NCBI GenBank assembly: GCA_000231825.2
Contig: AFXF02001505.1
Coordinates: forward strand, 248,001 to 312,000
Reading direction: 5' to 3'
Length of the DNA stretch: 64,000 nucleotides
Source: Tetrahymena elliotti 4EA
Taxonomy: Eukaryota; Ciliophora; Oligohymenophorea; Hymenostomatida; Tetrahymenidae
This document shows, piece after piece, positions 1 to 12,372 of this stretch. How positions within the stretch are numbered: position 1 is the stretch's first letter; every line of letters begins with the position of its first letter. The translations under genes were made by a program, and so were the position numbers. A model generated the notes under the pieces. That model made no database searches, was not told the DNA's origin, and saw only the letters and a list, made by a program, of their open reading frames with translations.

Positions 1-729
1 AAATCAACTTAAACTTCATTTTTTTTATTTATTTTTTCAATATTTTTTGAACTTTTTAAGAAAATTTATTATTTTCTTCCTCTATAATCTTTGATTATAT
101 TTCCAATCCTCCTAAAATATCATTTCATTATTTGTAATTTTAAAATCAAAAAAATTTGTTCAGTAACTATGGTTTTTAATATTTCCATAATTCAATAAAA
201 ATTTGTTTTTAATGGTGAAATAACTTTAAAGAATATTGTTTGTTTATCTATTTGATGAGTATCATCATTTTAGTTTAGGTGGTTTTTTTTTTTGAATACT
301 TGATTAAAAAATAAATATTGAGATTTCTTTCAGAGATATTATCTTAAATGAATTTAGCATCGAACAAAAATTTGATAATAAAAGATAATGTTTTGTTTTT
401 AATGTAGTTTGAACTTCAGTGTTCGATCTCATTTTATGGATTTTCTGACTATATACCTAAAAATGGATGGGTTTTAAATGTTTTAATTAAATTATGAGTG
501 AATATAAACAATTTTCTAATTTTAATACAAAGATTTATTGTCTCTTCATTTTAGTGATTAAAGGTTATTACTAAATTGATTGTATTATAATTCAGAAGGA
601 TTTTTATGAAATAAAAACTTGAGAGAACCCAACTATAATTGAAAACCTTTGAAGCTTATTCATTGATAAATTATTTATAAATAAATTAGTTGAAATAAAA
701 ATTGGATTTTTAAAAAATTTAAAGGTTTT
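1..729. other. AT-rich spacer upstream of first gene
   Basis: No reading frame with coding-like composition was found on either strand under the ciliate code. The stretch holds T-tracts and A-tracts and is taken as intergenic DNA plus the promoter and 5' UTR of the gene starting at 730. No further signal was recognised. Confidence 0.5.
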
Positions 730-2868
730 ATGAAAGTGAAAGAAATAGAAACAATAAAAATTGGATTGTTCATCTTCAATTCAATTTTAGTATTAGCTTA
801 AGCAAGTTTAACTAGCTTACCTCCTCTAAATTTAATGCCTAGTTCAAGCAGTGAATTCGAGAAAATATCAATAACAGAAAAATAAACTGTTAAAATTTCT
901 CCTCAAGATAATGCTCTTCAATACATTAAATTAGGTCTTACTGAAAACAAATAGCAAATACCTTTTTGCAGAGTCTAGGATAGAAGTATAAATAGATAAG
1001 ATTTTGCAAATTTGCTAATTTAATCTACAACTGTTGATAAGAATGGGTTTGCCACATCATAAATTGCTTTTACATGTACATATTTTTTGTTAAAATTTTT
1101 TTAAAATGAATTAACACTTCAAAATAAAAAGAATCTTGGGCCCCTTTAACTCAAGTAGAGGCTTTTTTCTAAGCAAATGTAGTCCATTTAGATTCTAGCT
1201 AAAATTTGAGATTTGTTAGAATTGATCCTTCTAGAAATACCACTACAGTTGTTAACAAATTAAGAATAGAAGACAAGTATCTCTCTTCAAATTATGTAAG
1301 TTTTTGAATTGGTAAGGTATATTTAAATTTTAAAAATGAATTAAATCAACAGAACTTCAATACAGTGAGAATGGTATAAATGGACAATAAACTTCTAATA
1401 GGAATCTAGAATGATAGCAACTAAATCAGTTTTATTTATGTTTATAATAACTAAAATTTCCTTTACACAAAAGAAATTAAAAATATTGTGTTGTATACAG
1501 ATAAAGGAAATCTTTAAGAAATCAATATTGTGAAGCTTCCAAATGGAGATTCAATGCTTTTTGTTTTATAAACTACTATCATGAGTTCATTCATATTAGA
1601 TTAAAATTTGGTAACCATAAAACAAATAGCTGTATAAACGTTTTAATAAGGCAGTAAACCTTAAAAGTAATTTTCAGACTTTAAAATATGGGTTGATAAA
1701 AGTTAAGATTAAATCAATATCTTCGTCCTTTGTGAAATTAATGGTATCTTTAAACTAGAATACAAATACACTGGTGCATTAGCCACAACTGTTACAAATA
1801 ATTCATCATTCTTTATAGTAATTAACAATGCAGCACTGTTTAACGTATATCAAGGAAAATAGGTTTTTGTAACTACTAATACTGATTTATATGAAGTGCG
1901 TGAATATGAGGTAAAAAATACAAATTTATTTTTCACTCTTTTTTAAAAAAAATATTCTTTAAGTAATTTGACACAAAACGTAAAATAAAATTAATCAATT
2001 ATAGTTGATGGTATAAGATGCAAACAGCAAATATTATTTGAACAGGATTCATCAAGTTGATCATAAAATTAAAGATATTATTGTTTATGATTTCTTCTTT
2101 ATTATGATGGGTTCTAATTCTAATACAATCTCTTGGCATTCCGTTCACCCAACTGTTATCAAGGATATGTAAGCATTGCAATAATATTTCCTTGTACTTG
2201 GTCTTTAAGGAGGATCTATTCTTAATATTTATAACTCTACTAGCAATCTTGAAGAACCTTACTTTGTAGGAATTTAAAGATTTCACATCTTTGTGAACAA
2301 AATAGTACCTTAAAGTGGTTATGTTTTATGTACCCCTTCTAATGTTACTGATGATGTTACAGGACTCCATAAAATCAATATAACATTTACTTATTAAGAA
2401 TGGTAAAACTTAAATTCTTACAGTGTTAAAGAGTTCACTATGATAAGATAATTAGAAATAAATAGAGTAAATTTTAAAATTAAAAAATTTAATTTTAATA
2501 ATTATTTATTTATTTAAAAGGTTTATGCTGATAAACTAACAGCTGGAGTTATTGCAGCTATAGTCATTTCTATTCTTGTTTTTATTATAGCAATTATTGT
2601 GATCATTTGTATTAAAATTAAGAGATAAAGAAATCATAAATATACTTTACAGAAAGAACTAGAATAATATTAGAATTAAAGAAATACACTTTAAGTTGCT
2701 AATACTGACTAATCTCCAAATAACATGATTAAAAGACTAGGTTCACAATTGCCATTAAGTAATTCCCAAAAAACTTCAAATATGATAAGGAAAGATAGTG
2801 TAGATGAATAAAAAATTCAATAAGTCGAGGATGTATAAATTATTAAATTCGATGAAGATGATGAATGA
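730..2868 (+). CDS. Type I membrane protein, unknown function
   Basis: The reading frame starts MKVKEIETIKIGLFIFNSIL, a hydrophobic N-terminus typical of a signal peptide, and runs through many TAA/TAG codons read as Gln to a TGA at 2866-2868. At least four AT-rich GT...AG introns interrupt it (about 1076-1129, 1296-1350, 1911-2004 and 2468-2520). The long middle part is extracellular-like, rich in Asn, Thr and Ser, without a recognised domain. Near the C-terminus lies one strong membrane helix (GVIAAIVISILVFIIAIIVI), followed by a basic stop-transfer segment (KIKRQRNHK) and a tail of about 80 residues ending in an acidic Asp/Glu cluster. It resembles the many lineage-specific single-pass surface or endomembrane proteins of ciliates. 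Function cannot be named. Intron borders were placed by eye. Confidence 0.7.
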
Positions 2869-4084
2869 ATAGGCCAGTAGTAGACATGACAAAAGTCAAT
2901 ATCTTTCATTTGTCAACCTTTCATGATTGTTAGAATTATTTTTAGTAAAAATAAAAATTATTATTTAAAATTTTACTTCAAGATATAAACAATTTTAGTT
3001 TTCAGTCAGTATGTAATTATGTGTTATTGTGCTAAAGAAGATATTAATATTTTTAAAGTTTGAACAGTAAAAGTTGATGAAAAATAATATGTATTGATTT
3101 TCAAATGTTCTTTAAATATCATATTAATTGTAGATAACATAATTTAAATATCTTTTACCCATCTTCAAACAATAATTTAAAAACAAAGTTTATTTATCTT
3201 TTCAATTTTATTTTATTTTAAAATGTGAATAAAAATCTAGCTTGAGAATTTTCCCAATACAATTTAAATGATTTCATTATTTCATCCTTTTGTAATATTT
3301 CTTTTTTATGAAATTTATCATCATCATCATCTTATTTTTTACAGTCAATAGTAAACCTTTAAATTTAGATAATTTTTAGTTGTCCTTAATTGCAAATGAT
3401 TTTTTTGATAAAAAAATGAAGGTTATTATCGACTAATTAATACTTTGTCAATCTAAAACAGTTAGATCTATAAATTAATGATAAGTTTAGATTTTACTCA
3501 TATCTATTTTAAGTTTGGTGCATTTGAATTTAATTGATAACAACAATAAAAAACTTGTTTCTAATTTAAGTTAATTAATTCATATTTTATGGATTTTTAA
3601 TTTTATGATTTAGAAATTAATTTTAGATAAAATAGTTTGAAATTTTTTCTATTGTTAAATAAAATAAAAAGATATGTTAACAATTTTGTGATTAAAAAGA
3701 TGAATAAATTCAGTTTGAAGGAAATAAACATTTGTTAAAAAATTAAATTTATAAAAGATCTGTATATAAAATTTAAATTAAATGCAGTTAGTTATAGATC
3801 TAACATTATAATATATATTAATTTTAATTGAATTATCATAAAGAAATACAGTGTGTGAATTTATTTTGATTGAGAATTTTATAATTTGATATCAAATATA
3901 GTATTTAAATCTTCTTTCAACAATATACCAAACAAGGTTCTGAAAGACTGATTAATTAACTTATTGAGAAAGCTTATTAATATATTAATTGAAAATTTTG
4001 ATCGAGATTGATTTTATATTTTTTTATTATACAAATTTTGATTAGTAAAATACATTGATTCATTCATTAAAATAAATATTTTCT
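2869..4084. other. AT-rich intergenic region between convergent genes
   Basis: About 1.2 kb lying between the stop codons of two convergent genes. Only AT-rich sequence with homopolymer tracts was seen; no frame with plausible composition, RNA gene or repeat family was recognised. Confidence 0.5.
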
Positions 4085-4643
4085 TCAATTTTTTTCTTCC
4101 TCTTCTTTTTTTTATTGAATTCCATTTGCTAATTTTTAAAATTTAAACATGACATATTTTTAATTTTCAAAAGATAAATTAATTTACCATCACCTTTCTT
4201 TTCTTTTCTCTTTTTAGGTTTATCTTAATTTTATTATTACTTATGTTTTTTAACAAATGCTCTCAAGATACCTACTTTATCATTTTTATGCTCATTAAAA
4301 TTAAATTGATACTTTCTTCCAAATCTATTTTTTATTATTTACATAATAAATTATTTTGATATCTGTAGTTAATATCAACTTACCTGATCTGAAGAAGATA
4401 GTCATCTAGCGATTTTTTAGATATTTATACTTTATTAGCTGCTTCTTCTAGAGACAATCTAATCACCTTTCCTGTAGAATCAGGTACACCATTGTAGTAA
4501 TTTCTCCATTGGACTACCTTTTCTATAATAAAACCTATTTTTCTTTCTTTAGTTCTTCTACAATTATTTTTGGCTTCTTTTTTCTCTTAAGTATTTCCAT
4601 CTTTTTACTTATTATTATTCATTTCATTTGTTTCCTCACTCAT
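4085..4643 (-). CDS. Small basic protein with conserved helical domain, function unknown
   Basis: The frame starts MSEETNEMNNNKQKDGNTQE at 4643 and ends at TGA 4087-4085 in a short acidic tail. Two AT-rich introns split it; the first follows the codons for LDDYLLQI and the second follows KKRKEKKGD. The central part (about residues 30-105) is well ordered, with segments such as KVVQWRNYYNGVPDSTGKVI, LSLEEAANKVQISKKSLDDY and GRKYQFNFNEHKNDKVGILR. The EEAA..V.ISKKSLDDYL stretch looks like a helix-turn-helix-type helical pair, so a nucleic-acid-binding role is possible but inferred only. I recall similar hypothetical proteins in other ciliates; no named family is claimed. The C-terminus is Lys-rich. 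Its neighbour at 4728-5411 runs in the same direction only 84 nt upstream. Confidence 0.7.
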
Positions 4644-4727
4644 AATTTAATGGATCAAGCTAATAGGGTTTTCTTTGCATTTAATTTTAATCTTTTATCA
4701 ATATAAAAGCATTAACATATAATTTAC

Positions 4728-5411
4728 TCAAAAAATTTCTAAATCAACTAATAACTGTTGGTTGATACAAATATCAATTTTTTTAATTTTTAAAAAAATA
4801 ATTATGAAAGTTTATTATATATTTACTTCATTATATTCTGAGTAGTCCTCCAAAGGAATAGTGATATCATCTGGTAAAGGATCAAATCCACAGTAGATAA
4901 ACATTTCTGCTTCAGGGCACCAATAGTGGACCATATTCTAATCTATAGGGAATCCAGTTTCTTTCAGAGAGGCAATTAACTCTCCTAATATAATCTCATT
5001 ATTACTATTCAAAAACTAGCCAATATCATATTCAGGAATCAGTTCAGTAATTTTCTTTTAGGTCTTTTCAATATGGACTAATATGATGTCTTTCTAATTA
5101 ATAAGATTGAATTATTTAATAAATTACTAATTAATCATTCTGATTTGAAAACATTTTTAATAAAATGAAATGTTAATTTCATGACACAAAGTAACTTTAA
5201 TTTACTGTTATTTTTATTTCATTCTCACTCTTTACATAATTATCATCATCTTCCTTGAACTAGTTATTGTTAGAATTATCATCTAAATTCATTTCATCCT
5301 TTTAAAATAATTAATAAATAATTCTAACTAATCATCTTTTAAATAACTAAACAAAAACTCTTCATTTTTGTTAACAATTAAAAGAAAATAGCTTACATCA
5401 TTTCTATTCAT
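4728..5411 (-). CDS. Small acidic protein, unknown function
   Basis: The last coding exon is clear: frame with KDIILVHIEKTQKKITELIP, then GQFLNSNNEIILGELIASLK and MVHYWCPEAEMFIYCGFDPL, ending at TGA 4730-4728 after a probable 72-nt in-frame intron. Upstream exons encode MNLDDNSNNNQFKEDDDNY; a further tiny first exon (MNRND, 5411-5397) joins in frame through a GT...AG intron of about 100 nt, so 5411 is preferred as the start over the internal ATG at 5292. No domain was recognised; the protein is acidic, about 120-150 residues, with no signal peptide or membrane segment. It may be co-oriented with, but not necessarily functionally linked to, the basic protein gene just downstream. Confidence 0.6.
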
Positions 5412-6483
5412 TTCTTAAAATATTTTATTTATATTCTGAAATATTTCAGTTAGGTTTAATCCTATTAAAGCTTGTGCGGGCTTTTTTGATTCTTTCAAAT
5501 GCTTGTTAAAAAATCTTTATCAATGCAGAAATTATTTATTTCTTAAATATTAATTATTTTGATGTTTGTATGTTTCTTTTCTTATAAATTATGTTCACTT
5601 TACTAAATCAATTATAAACACAAGATTAATTATAATGCTATTTGATCATTCATAATTCAAACCCCTTCCTCTTTAAAGATTAAGAGGAAATGAAATCTTA
5701 CCAGAAACAAATAAATACCTAACTAATAATAATAATCTAAGGTGTCTCAGAAGTGAGTTTTTAGTTCCATAAAATACTTAAAATAAATAAATTAATTTAT
5801 TTTTAAGCTTCTCCAAATATTTAAGAAACAACAAAATTTTTTAGGATATATTTAAAAAATAAATTTTCCTCTTTTTTCATCCATTTTTCAATTTATGAAA
5901 TTTTAAAATATCAGAATAACATCAGAAGCAAAAATGAATAGACTATTTACAAAATTAATTATATTTACCTTCTTTTAACTATCTAAATTGAAATATTAGT
6001 ATAATATGCTAAACTAGCTAAATAATATTAAAATTTAAAATTTAATGATATTAATTATAAACTAATTTGTTCAAAAAAAGAAAAAAAAAATATTTCTTAA
6101 CAATAATATTTTAATCATAAATCATTTTATTTGATAAATTTACCTTTAATTTTTGTTGATGATAAGCCATTATTTAATTTATATTTACATATAATTAAAG
6201 ATACAATTATTGAATATTTAATCACTTTTTAAAAGTTTCTTAATTTTTTTAGAATAAAAATGATTTTAAAATTGAAATGCTTTGTTTAGTTTAAATTAAT
6301 AGGATTATTTTAGTTCATTTATTTAAAACAACAAAATTAATATTACTGTTAATTCTTTACATATTTTTCATTCAGAAAATTTGGATTTTGTTTGATTGAT
6401 TGAATTTACTAAACTTTTTAATTTTAAAGTAGAAGAAAATTTGTAACATAAAAATAAAACTTTAGAAGTCTACTTAATAACAT
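5412..6483. other. AT-rich divergent intergenic region
   Basis: About 1.07 kb between two divergently transcribed genes, so it should contain both promoters. It is extremely AT-rich with long A and T runs. No reading frame, RNA gene or repeat could be supported. Confidence 0.5.
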
Positions 6484-9400
6484 ATGGATAATCCACAAGA
6501 TTTACTAAAGCAAGCAGTAATTACTTTATAATTTAACAGTATTTCATGATAAATTTTTTACATTTTTAAGTCGTTTGAAGAGAATGATGAAGTTAGATTG
6601 AAAAAAATAGTAAAAGCATGCAAAATAATCAGTGAAAGTCTACCTTTTGAAGAAATAAGTGAAATGATTATAAAGAAAAACAAAGAACTTGTTAAATATT
6701 TAGCAATAAACTATATTTTCTCCAAAAACCCTATTAAATTGATACTATCAAGTCTGCTAGAAAAGTTTTAGTGCAATTATGCATTTATTTCATAATTTTG
6801 GGATGCTTTAGAGTTTTGTGCAAGGTTGTAAGAATTGACTGATAAAAAAAAAATATAGAAAAATTCAAGCTCATCCTTTAATTCATATTCATCTGATTAC
6901 ATAACAGAAAAGAATTAACAATTAAAAGATGAAATAGATATCTATCAATTTAATCAATGTAATTCTTTATGATCATCAATTCAGTTCATTTTTATTTAAA
7001 TTTTAATAGTAATTAAACTGTTATTTTATTTGTTTTAGAAATTTAAGAAAATGTTGTAGCAATCAAAATTTTCAGCTTAGAGTTTATATATGACTTGATA
7101 TCAATACTTGTAACTCAGCATTCAGTTAAAAGTTTAGATGCTAAAAATTCTATATTTTATCATTATCTCCATTACACTAAAGACGAATAGCTTATTGTTA
7201 AGACAGTAGAACTAATTGAAAAAATAAAGAAAACTTTTTTATTTTACTTTGAAGATGTATTCAACTTTGATAGCTTGATAGAATCAGGTAAATTTATTTT
7301 TTATCTGAGTTTGTTATGTATTATGATTTAATTTACTAAAGTGTTCATGTAAAAGAGTAGACTATTTACAAACGAAGAGAGTTAAAAAAAATAGAAAGAA
7401 GATGATTTTGCATAAAGCTTTAACACATACTAAACCACTTAGCAAAAGAATTATATGGGCCTCATAAATCCTGTTGATGTTTTGAAAATACATTTGCTTA
7501 GAAATTCCAAAAAAGATGAATGTATCGATAGCGATTAAGATGATGATAGTGATCCAGAAAGTTTACCATCTGAAATCATTTTAGATGAACAAATACGAGA
7601 ACCTAATCCACTATGGGAAGTAGAGAAATGGATTTCTGCAAGTAAAAAAAACAAATTAAAAATTAAAAATTAAATTTTTTTAAACCTATTTAGAAGAGGT
7701 ACCTTGCGTTGGCTATAATGAATATATGATGAATTTCTTCAAATAAGAATCAAACGTTAGACTTTTTCTAAATTTTATATTTTATCCAGAAACAGCTGAA
7801 CCATAAAATTTCTGGACAAGCTTATATCCTACATTGAAAAAGTTAAATAAGAATGCAAAACACATTAATTATTATAAGATAAATAGTAATCAAAAGATTC
7901 TTGAATTTAATGATGAGACATTTAATGTACAAAATTTTCGCTCATACAAAACGCTATAAATTTTAAAACAGAGATAAAACATGAGGATTATTTTGAATTG
8001 TTTTCCCTAATTCTTCACAATAACTTGTAAATCAATTATTTCTATATTTTTGATTCATTTAAATTATTTACAAATTTAGTTTAGCTCATGTATGATTTCT
8101 TTTTAGATGATTTTTCTACAGGAAATCTTAATCATGTTGCTAAGCTTATTGAAATTATGATTGAGTTTGATTAAGATTAGGCTTTACTCAATATGGTATC
8201 CTATAATATAATGTTCAATCTGCTAGAATATATCTATAATCCATTCATTTTTGAAATTATATTTGGGATTTCAGATTTAGCTTCAAATAAATACAAATTC
8301 TTTCCTTAAAATGTGAATCTAATTGCAGAGTATATCAATTATAGCACTTGGTTTTAAGAGCTCTGCTCTTTGCTCCTTTCTTATGACCATTTTGAGAAGT
8401 TTAAGAAAGAAAAAAATTTTAAGACAAAAGAAACAAATGCTATTTAAAGAATTTTACTAAAAAAAGTTTAAGAAAATGAAAGTGAAAAATAGAAACAAAC
8501 TAAAAAATAATCTGTAAATTTTTTCAAACATAAATTATTAATTTGAATGATTTTTTATAAAATAGAATGAAATCAGTTAAATATTGAATGAAGAAACTTA
8601 GCTCTAGGCTGTAATAAATGATAATAAAAGAAATATTGAAGAGCTTAATTAGATATTTAGAATATCTAAAATAAAAAATTTGGATAAAACTGATGATTTT
8701 GAATATTTATACTATCAGGAGTTAAATGGAGCACTACCAAATATTGATAATATAGATTTAAAAAAGATAAATTCCTCATAATAAAAAAACAAAGGTAATT
8801 TTTAACAAATAATAATGGATAATTCAAATATATAAGATATACTGAGTCCTTCTACTAAAGCTTCTAAAAAATCAGTTTTAAGAAATAAAAACAAAGTTTA
8901 AGAAGTTGATGAATTATAGGCTCTAAGATTAAAGACTACTTAGTTAATGAGAGAAAACTTAAATAGAAGTTCAAACTCTAGTAGTGTATAATTTACTGAA
9001 AAGGCTATGTTTAAAATTAAAAAGGTCAGAGCTAAGCTTACTTTGTTATTTTTGACAAATAAAGCAGTAATAGAAGCTCGCAGAAATATTATGATGAGAT
9101 CTTAGATAGAGAGGTAAATAAAATTGAAAAAAAAAAAAATCACTTTTAAATGAGAAAAACAAATTTTTTTATTTTAAAAAATTAGATAAAAAATAAACAA
9201 AGATATTACTGAGGAGAATCATAGCCTATTTTCAACTTAAAATGGTTTTCACTCTTCTAAACTTGTATATCCTTATCCAAATCATAAGTTAACTCAAGTA
9301 AATTAAACAATTATTTTTTTGGTGTTCATTTAGAAATTATGTTTTTAAGGTAAATTCTGATATTGAACAAATGGCAAGAAGCAAGGATTTTTATAGTGAA

Positions 9401-11419
9401 AGAATAATTGCTAAAGAATTTTACTCTTTTCCATCTAGTTAAGTGTGCTTAGCTATTGTTAAAAGTATATTCTCATTCTAAGAGTAATACAGTCAAATAG
9501 AGATGTATAGAAGATAATTAAATAAGAGGTATTCAGAGTCTGATAATTCTATCAATTTACAAAAAGTTATTTATAATCTCCTAGAAATGTTATTTGACGA
9601 TAATGCTATCAACTTTGAGAGAATATTTATGGTATTTTTTATTCAAAATCATTAAATCTTTTTATTTTAAACAGATAAAATTTCTAAATTTTAGTTAAAC
9701 AAAAAAAAACTCTAAAGTTTTAAAAAATTCATTTATACTGAGAAATATTTTTTTGAAATATTGATCAATTAACTCACATCTATTTTCTTAATTTAGAATT
9801 ACTTGATCAAAATGAGGGTTCTGACAAAACTATAGGATATCAGTAATAGTTCTTTTGTATCAGGAAATATAGTTAACATAATCTTCACTAATATTTTTAA
9901 ATATCATGACAAATTCGATAACGTGTTTAAAAAAATAAAGTTAATGAGTTTTGAATATTTTGATTATTGTTGTAAAACTATAAGATATTTAGATAGTAAC
10001 AAAAAAGATCCCTTTATTTTATAAAATTTAAGAGTAAGTTTTGAAATAGCTATGAATATATTTATTTTAGTTTATATTTTTAAGATTAAACAGCCAATCA
10101 ATCTGAGCAAAGCAGTGGTAGTTGAAACTCTCTCTCATGTCATTAAAATTATTTAGAGAGAAGATGTATTTATTTCCTTGACTGACTCTATTTGGCACAC
10201 AATATTACTTTGGTTTTTTAATTCACCGTAGTTATTTTAATTATTTTTACCTATATTTTATTTTAAAAATATTTAATTCACTCAAAAGGACTAGTTCAAT
10301 ATATGGAAGACAAGTAGTTTAAATGCTAACTAATACATTTAATTATGCAAATTAAAAACATATTATGAGTATATTGTTTAAGTTAAGTGCAATTACTTGC
10401 CTATTTAATGCTTATGAAGACCTGACATATTCAAACAGACCTATCAAATCATATCACATAGATACATTTATAATATGGATTAAATAGATTGTAATTTCCT
10501 TAAGAATGATGATATCAGAAAGAAAATTTGTTGAAATACTTTAAAATCTTTAATGGCTCACTAGTTGGTAGAAACTTTCAAATATTATACCAAGCAGTTT
10601 GTAATCAATTTGAATTAAAATTTTTGCATTTTAAAATTACAATGAGACTTACTTTTATAAAAAATATTTTAATTTATAATTGATTCAAAAATATTATTTT
10701 AATAATTATTTTTATCAACTTAAAGAATTGAGAACATTAAATAAAAAGAGAGCTATATGATGAGCAAATAAAATAGTGTAATGTTATAAAGCGAGTTAAA
10801 CTTAAATAAGAGAGGAAGTTAATTAAGTTAGGTTTCAATCAATAGCTCAACAAACTCTGTTAACTCAATTTAAAATAAAAAATATAACTAAAATGGAAAT
10901 ACTTACTAGCTAAGCAGCTTTGTTTAAAAGAACCCTAATAATTAAAATCAAAAAACCCTGGAGCAATCTAATTCATTAATAGAAAAAAATATAAAGACCT
11001 CTAATAAAAAATCAATATAGAATTTTTCAATGGAATAGGAGTCAGTTAATAAAATTTCAAAGCAAATAAACTTCAATTCAACCTTCTCTCCGAAAAATAT
11101 TATTTAGATTAGACCTAAAGCTAGCTCCTAAGAACTTTAGAGGCCTAGTGGAATTCTAAAAAGCCCAAAAATGAGTTTTTAAAATTAATTTATTTCAGAT
11201 AAACATGATCCATACTAAATCATTTAAAATAGATAGAATACTATTGTTAGTCCTAAAAACTCATAATATTTTGTTAGCCCATCTTTTAAATCAATAAAGT
11301 AACCTTCCAAAAGGCTAAGTGAGATATCTCCTATCCTGAAACCATCATTATCTGAGAGAAAATTTAATGGCATTAACAATATTTCATAAACAGCTAATTA
11401 AACGGAAAGAATAAAATGA
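6484..11419 (+). CDS. Large helical protein with disordered C-terminus, unknown function
   Basis: Starts MDNPQDLLKQA at 6484; the first intron (54 nt) follows directly. Roughly ten AT-rich introns can be traced, including 9630-9797, one at about 10610-10724, and one replacing the TGA-containing gap near 7290. The N-terminal two thirds read as mostly alpha-helical, hydrophobic-patterned sequence (for example LVKYLAINYIFSKNPIKLIL, NHVAKLIEIMIEFDQDQALL, NLQKVIYNLLEMLFDDNAIN), suggesting an ARM/HEAT-like solenoid. The C-terminal third (about 10725 onwards) is Ser/Asn/Gln/Lys-rich and probably disordered. The gene ends in two consecutive TGA codons (11417-11422). A very weak resemblance of the first third to SAPS-type phosphatase regulators was considered but cannot be supported. 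Splitting into two genes is possible but no internal start looked better. Confidence 0.6.
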
Positions 11420-11422
11420 TGA

Positions 11423-12372
11423 AAGCAAAGAAAAGATTATTTGATTTTATATTTATGGAAGGTTATTTACTTTGTAATCTAAATTAATCTATTAAATATT
11501 CCTTTCAAGTAATAATTTTTAAATTACTTCCATTTAATTAAATAGAATTTTATAGAAATTATTTAATCTTGAGAGAAACTAATCAATATATACTATCTTT
11601 AATCCAAAGAGAGAGTTTATTATAAAATAACAAAATAATTATTTCATTTCTTATTTTGTAACATGTTAGAAAATAATGATTAAAATACTTTTTATTTTTA
11701 AGATGAAAGATGTTTTTTATTTTTAAAAAACTAAAGAATTTTTATATTAAAAATGTTACTATTATTTTTATTATTTTGGTAAAACAAACAATAAGATTAA
11801 ATTTTCTGTTTATAAAATATGTGAAGAATTAGCGAAAGTAGTAGCAGGTAAGTAATGCTAAAAAATAAATGAAAACCATAAAAATATAAAAATGTAAATT
11901 CTACAATCTGTTAATATAATTATTTTATATCTTATTGTAACAAGTTAGAAAATAATGTTGAAAACACTTTTTATTTTTAAGATGAATGATTCTTAAGCTG
12001 TAAAATATTTTCTTTCTCTATTTGTAGATTTTATCGCAACATTTTATATATAATAGAATTTTAAAATTAAAAATGTTAATATTAATATTGCAAAACAAAC
12101 CAAAAGATTAAAATTTCTGTTATAAAATATGTCAAGAATTAGCTTAGGAGCGGCCAGGCAAGTTTTGCTAAAAAATAAATGAAATCCTCAAAAATATAAA
12201 AATGTAAATTCTACACTCCGTTAATAATTCTCAAAAATCAAATAAAATTTAATAATTGATTTTTTGTGGTAAACAAAATACCATAGAATTTTCATAAGAA
12301 TGATTTTTTCTAAATGATTAATTGTTTATTATTAATTAAGATTTGATTTTATCAATTAGTCAAGAAATTACT
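11423..12372. other. Intergenic region containing duplicated segment
   Basis: About 0.95 kb between two genes on the same strand. Most of it is occupied by an imperfect tandem duplication (see separate entry); the remainder is AT-rich with the 5' UTR and promoter of the B-box/MORN gene at its end. No coding frame was supported. Confidence 0.5.
11641..12227. repeat. Imperfect tandem duplication, two copies of about 280-300 bp
   Basis: Copy 1 (about 11641-11921) and copy 2 (about 11922-12227) share blocks in the same order: the block around GTTAGAAAATAATG, then ACTTTTTATTTTTAAGATGA, then ATAAAATATGT.AAGAATTAGC, then GCTAAAAAATAAATGAAA, and finally AAATGTAAATTCTACA followed by a near-identical GTTAATA end. 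Copy 2 has small insertions and a locally GC-richer stretch (AGGAGCGGCCAGGCAAG). No open frame or target-site duplication was seen. It is either a degenerate local duplication or two members of a short dispersed repeat. Confidence 0.7.

Noticed and set aside
6484..8500. SAPS-type phosphatase regulatory domain in the large unknown protein
   Set aside because: Only a vague helical resemblance; the expected conserved residues could not be aligned by eye.
12140..12170. GC-richer patch considered as a tRNA or small RNA
   Set aside because: No cloverleaf, TTC-loop or A/B box could be formed from the flanking sequence.
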